Source: Boswellia sacra (taxonomy: Eukaryota > Streptophyta > Magnoliopsida > Sapindales > Burseraceae). Taken from it: a stretch of DNA of 64,000 nt. The stretch lies in contig SNVD02009680.1 in assembly GCA_013180625.2 (NCBI GenBank), forward strand, positions 62,001-126,000, written 5' to 3'. Of the stretch, positions 59,646 through 64,000 are shown in pieces. Position 1 is the stretch's first letter. Each line of letters starts with the position of its first letter. The notes under the pieces are model-generated. The model was not told the DNA's origin, made no database searches, and saw only the letters and a program-made list of their open reading frames with translations. A program made the position numbers and the translations under genes.

Positions 59646-62150
59646 ACAAGTGTAGGTCAACTTAGCCTAGGTTTGAAATATTGCTTAAAAGAATTCATGG
59701 ATAAACCTGGTTTTAAGGTTTTAGGTTGACCCTACTACATGGCATTTCCTCTACTGTTTTTCAATGAATTTGCATCTGTGGTAATTTAAGATCTCAATTT
59801 TCTGTTCTTGTATGGAATATATATGATTAACAAACGTGCCCTTGAGTTTATGTTTGCGATTATGGATCTCCTAGGTTAGAAGATGTTAAACAGGTAATCC
59901 GGAGAGCGGAGAAAGTGTTATTGTAAGTTGTATTGTTAAGGTTACGCGGCCAAATTAGGACTCGGTAGCTGCCACAGGGTAAACATCACATAATCGAATC
60001 ACAAGTTCACTTTTAACCATCCCCTGTTATTTCAGACCCTTCTTCTATGGTATAATCGCCTTCAAAAAAAAAAAAAAAAGAAAAAAAAGAAAAAAAGAAA
60101 AGAAAAAAGCTTATTTGAATAAATTAAAGAAATTGGTGACCGGGGGAGGGTTATTTCTCAAAATGAATTTGGATATGTGGTGACTGGTTCCACATCTCGG
60201 TGAGCGATTTGAATATTTAGCCTATTATGGATAAAATAAAATTCATTGGATTCATTCCCTTAATTTCGAAGCAAAAAGGATTGTTTTCCTCTTGTCTGCT
60301 TCTCCCATTCTTTTACGGTCAAATATTGGGAAGAAAAAATTATAAGAAGTTAATAAGACATTTTTGCTCTATGTTTTTGCGATCTACTTGTTTGGCGATA
60401 ATTTGTTACTAGCTTTAACAGCTTGCCCATGTTCCAAATCTAAATAATTGCTACTTGTATGTTCCTGATTATCAGCTACTTTTGAACAGGACAAAAGAGA
60501 AGCAAACATTAGTAAACAAACAATAATACAGACTGGAATTAACAATTTAACATTATGCTCTCTCTCTCTCTCTCAAACACCCTTTTGGTTGCTTCTACGC
60601 ATGTTTTCATCATTGAAAATGAGATAAAATCATCATTAGCATTTCCACTACAACAATGAAAGTTAGTTGGGTCTTGGAATCAGCCTTAAAACAAAAATAA
60701 AGAAAACATTCAACTCACCTGTCTTTCTCTGTTGCCAAACAAGAAACTTATTCTACTATTATTTTCAGCATACGTGACGACATGGGTTATCAACATTGGT
60801 ATCATTAGATATCATTAGTATGAGAGCGCCCGGGTACCTACAGCTGCCTTACTCATATCATGATCGATCTTTATGCTCTAAACTATTTCAGCAAACAAAC
60901 GTTAAAACACTTACGTCTTAACAAATATAGGCTACAATCTGCTAAAAAGACTTTCATCGATTGATTAGTAAAAAGAAAAAGTAATGGTTGGATTGGATCG
61001 TTTGGGTTTTGTATTGAGAATGAGAAATGGCTCTTCTCTTGTAAAATGTAGTTGGAAAGTAAAAGGTTGGACCAACGATCTGTCAGTGTCAGTCCAAATA
61101 AAAATAATGTATAGTCTTTACACACAAAAAAAAAAAAAAAGATGTCAGATACCGTTGTCTCACTCGACAGATGAGTGGTTACTGGTTTCTGTATTTGGGC
61201 ATCCAAGTGACTAAACATAAAACAATCTGAGATGAGATGATCTGCGTTACGATTTCTTCTGTGGCTATCGGATAAAGTATGGTGCATCTTAACGGTTGTA
61301 GGTCCCGTTATGAACCATTTCTCAATCACTGAAGGTGATTGGTAAAGGTGGGTTTTACTATGATACATTTACAGAATGACAATCATCTTATGATGAGTTG
61401 GGCCTAATCTAGTTCTGATTCATTATATGCGATCAAATTCTGCATAATTGTTTAGTCACAAGAATGTATCATGAACTGTTATTCCCCAGTACATTCACTG
61501 ACTCGAGAAATTTACAGCTGCAAGATGAAACAGAAAGGTTTGACTTGACAGACATTCAGAGATCTTGTGATTTTGAGTTGATGTTAAAAATATTTCAGAA
61601 ATGTACCATAACGTTTATTATATCCAGTAAAAGAGTTTTTGGTACATAAAGGATCTTTTACAATAGTAAGAACATTCCCTGCAGCAGAATGCCCATTTAC
61701 CCAAATTCGATTGGTTGAGGAAAAGATAAGAATATAGAAGTTGTATTCCTAATGTAATAGATATATACACATTAACATCACAGAAATGGATAGTTCAGAG
61801 CCCCCTGGATGGGTTCCAAACAATAGAAGAAACTCAGAGACAGAGTTGCCAAACCAAGCTAAAAAAGAACAAAAATGATACATAGACAGAAAAAACTACA
61901 CAACACATAAACATCAACATCACGCATGAAGACAACATCGAAAGCACTTGGATTAGGTCGTTGCTTTTCTTCTACTCCCTTTCCCTTCCGTTAGGAAGCT
62001 GAAAACAAAGCCTTCTCTCTCTTTTCTATCTTTCTTTTGGCGGGAGATGGGCCCACCCCAATCAAAATCTCGTCTTTCCCAAGTCTCTTTCTAATAAATA
62101 CCTCTCCACACCCAACCACCCTCGCTCTCTTCTCCTCTCCTTGTTTACTG
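59646..62150. other. Intergenic DNA between proteasome and receptor-kinase genes
   Basis: It contains the 3' UTR of the proteasome gene, a purine-rich A/G tract at 60066-60112, a short (CT)n tract near 60560 and the promoter of the receptor kinase gene. CTAATAAATACC near 62090 is a TATA-like candidate. No other gene is seen. Confidence 0.5.
60066..60112. repeat. Poly(A/G) purine tract
   Basis: A 47-base run of A interrupted only by single G residues. It could be the tail of a retroposed sequence or simple slippage; no source sequence is visible upstream. Confidence 0.85.
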
Positions 62151-62209
62151 TATGTACATATATCAGGTCACTCCATTCCTCCCTCATTTCATTTCTGTTT
62201 TCAAAAAAA

Positions 62210-63713
62210 ATGAAGAGGGACTTCTGGGTTCTGTTTTTCCTTTGTTTTTGCTTCCAAAGTCCTGAATTTTCATTCTCTCTTTCCCCTGATGGCCTCACTC
62301 TCCTTTCACTCAAATCAGCCATTGACCAGCCGTCCGACTCCCCTTTTTTCTCCGACTGGAACGAGAACGACGCCACACCCTGCCACTGGTCCGGCATTTC
62401 CTGCATGAACATCACCGGCTTCCCCGACCCACGTGTCGTCGGGATCGCAATTTCCGGAAAGAATCTAAGAGGGTATATCCCATCCGAGCTAGGCTCGTTA
62501 GTCTATCTCAGAAGACTCAACCTTCACAACAATAATTTATACGGATCAATCCCTGTTGAGCTTTTCAACGCAACTTCACTTCACAGCCTCTTTCTCTACG
62601 GTAACAACCTCTCCGGTTCTCTCCCTCCGTCGATCTGTAACCTCCCGAGGCTCCAAAACCTCGATCTCTCTAACAATTCTTTGATGGGTTCTCTCCCTGA
62701 TAATTTGAAGAATTGCAAGCAGCTTCAGAGGCTGATACTTGCTAGAAACAAATTCTCTGGAAAAATCCCAACTGGGATTTGGCCAATGCTTGAAAATCTA
62801 ATGCAGCTTGATCTCTCTGCAAATGATTTTGAAGGAGCTATACCAAATGATCTTGGTGAGCTGCAGTCTTTATCAGGTACACTCAACTTATCGTACAACC
62901 ATTTATCGGGTAAAATCCCGAAATCGCTTGGGAATTTGCCTGTTACGGTCAGTTTTGATCTCAGAAACAATAATTTAAGCGGTGAAATACCTCAAACGGG
63001 GTCGTTTGCTAACCAAGGACCAACTGCGTTTCTTAACAATCCTAAATTATGCGGCTTCCCTCTCCAAAAATCTTGTAAAGACACTGCAGACAGCCAGCAG
63101 GAAACTCAGAATTCGGCTCCAGAATCTGATAAGGGCCGGAGAAAAGGCCTGAGTCCAGGCTTGATCATTTTGATATCAGTAGCTGATGCAGCTGGCGTTG
63201 CGCTTGTGGGTTTGGTGGTCGTTTACCTTTACTGGAAAAAGAAAGATTCAAACGGCGGCTGCAGCTGCACCGGAAAGGGAAAGTTCGGAGGAAACGAGAA
63301 AGGAAAGCTCTGTCGTTGTTTTTGTGTTAGCAGATTCCGAAACGATGATTCGGAGTATGAGGATCAGGAAAAAGCTGATAGATCAACCAAAGGTGAAGGA
63401 GAGCTGGTTGCTATTGATAAAGGGTTCACCTTTGAGCTTGATGAGTTGCTGAGAGCTTCAGCTTATGTGCTGGGAAAGAGTGGGCTGGGAATTGTTTACA
63501 AGGTTGTTCTTGGTAATGGAATTCCAGTGGCTGTGAGGAGGCTCGGTGAAGGTGGAGAGCAGAGGTACAAGGAGTTCGTCTCTGAAGTTCAGGCCATTGC
63601 TAAGGTTAAGCATCCCAATATTGTCAAATTGAGAGCTTATTATTGGGCTCCGGATGAAAAGCTTCTCATCAGTGATTTCATTTCTAATGGCAACTTGGCT
63701 AATGCTCTTCGAG
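62210..63713 (+). CDS. LRR receptor-like kinase, ZAR1-like (At2g01210 type), 5' exon only
   Basis: This is the first coding exon of a plasma-membrane receptor-like kinase; the gene continues past the window. The start [20 protein letters not shown] begins a signal peptide of about 22 residues. An LRR N-terminal cap follows ([16 protein letters not shown]), then about six leucine-rich repeats ([57 protein letters not shown]) and a Cys-paired cap ([13 protein letters not shown]). The transmembrane helix is near residues 323-345 ([20 protein letters not shown]). The kinase domain opens near residue 425 ([19 protein letters not shown]). The VAIK lysine position reads AVRRLGEGG, with Arg, a feature I recall for this subfamily. 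The exon ends CTTCGAG/GTTAGTG at 63713, phase 1, in the ANALRG position. Ligand and substrates cannot be read from the sequence. Confidence 0.93.
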
Positions 63714-64000
63714 GTTAGTGTAACTGGCTTTTTTTTTTTTTTTTTTTCTTCAAATTATCAAATCGTTTTGTCAGTTGCAGTTCTGTTTTCATTTGTTCTT
63801 TCTTCAACTTCAATCCGGGCCAAGTCATGTTTGCTTTGTTGCGGTTGTGAGAGTGTAGTGACATAGGAAAGAGTGGACTTTCTTATTCTCCGGTGACCAT
63901 AAGTCGAGTCCTGATTGGTCCACGTTTTCAGAAATTATGATAATTGGTCCACGTGGTGTACCAGCATCATTTAAGGCTCGAACCCGATGCGCCTAATTCA
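63714..64000 (+). other. Intron 1 of the receptor-like kinase gene (incomplete)
   Basis: After the donor GTTAGTG, T-rich noncoding DNA runs to the window edge. No following kinase exon is seen, so the acceptor lies outside. Confidence 0.75.

Noticed and set aside
60883..61368. 161-codon minus-strand ORF between the proteasome and receptor-kinase genes
   Set aside because: It includes a translated poly(T) tract, has no recognisable domain and no splice or promoter support.

Overview
The window is nuclear DNA from a flowering plant, most likely a core eudicot (a woody rosid such as Citrus is plausible, but I cannot confirm a species). The evidence is AT-rich intergenic DNA, GT-AG introns of plant size, leader introns, and proteins of plant type: a mitochondrial complex I 51-kDa subunit, a plant U-box/ARM E3 ligase, a plant proteasome beta-5 subunit, a ZAR1-like LRR receptor kinase, AATP1-like AAA-ATPases and plant CACTA transposon proteins.

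Layout. Bases 1-5400 hold no convincing gene, only two hAT-like nonautonomous elements and microsatellites. A four-exon ankyrin-repeat gene lies on the minus strand (5438-9963). A 560-bp hAT MITE with a perfect 8-bp target duplication (11856-12415) sits about 0.4 kb upstream of the complex I flavoprotein gene (12809-15043, +), whose first coding exon is only the ATG. An eight-exon NT-C2/dilute-like gene follows (18329-23682, +). A small OTU deubiquitinase gene (25198-27219, -) carries a TRIM-like retroelement in an intron. It is divergent from an unrecognised ORF (28376-29260, +).

Bases 29.9-41.5 kb are a decayed region. It contains remnants of two AATP1-like AAA-ATPase genes, a 7.7-kb CACTA (En/Spm) transposon with AGT target duplications, and a probable solo LTR. 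The CACTA element keeps Transposase_24-, DUF4218- and DUF4216-like coding remnants but appears to have lost the catalytic TNP2 body. In the corresponding part it carries two intact exons of a RAD6/UBC2-type ubiquitin-conjugating enzyme, including the catalytic cysteine.

The right part has a tRNA-Lys(CTT), a five-exon U-box E3 ligase gene (42708-46445, -), an AT-rich gene-poor stretch (47.7-55.9 kb) with one small MITE, a tRNA-Leu(TAA), the proteasome beta-5 gene (56875-59645, +) and the first exon of an LRR receptor-like kinase that runs off the window (62210-63713, +).

The genes do not form an operon. Several belong to the ubiquitin-proteasome pathway (OTU protease, UBC2 fragment, U-box E3, 20S beta-5), which is probably coincidence but is recorded. 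Exon boundaries were worked out by hand from GT/AG sites, reading phase and family conservation; no alignment or database search was run.
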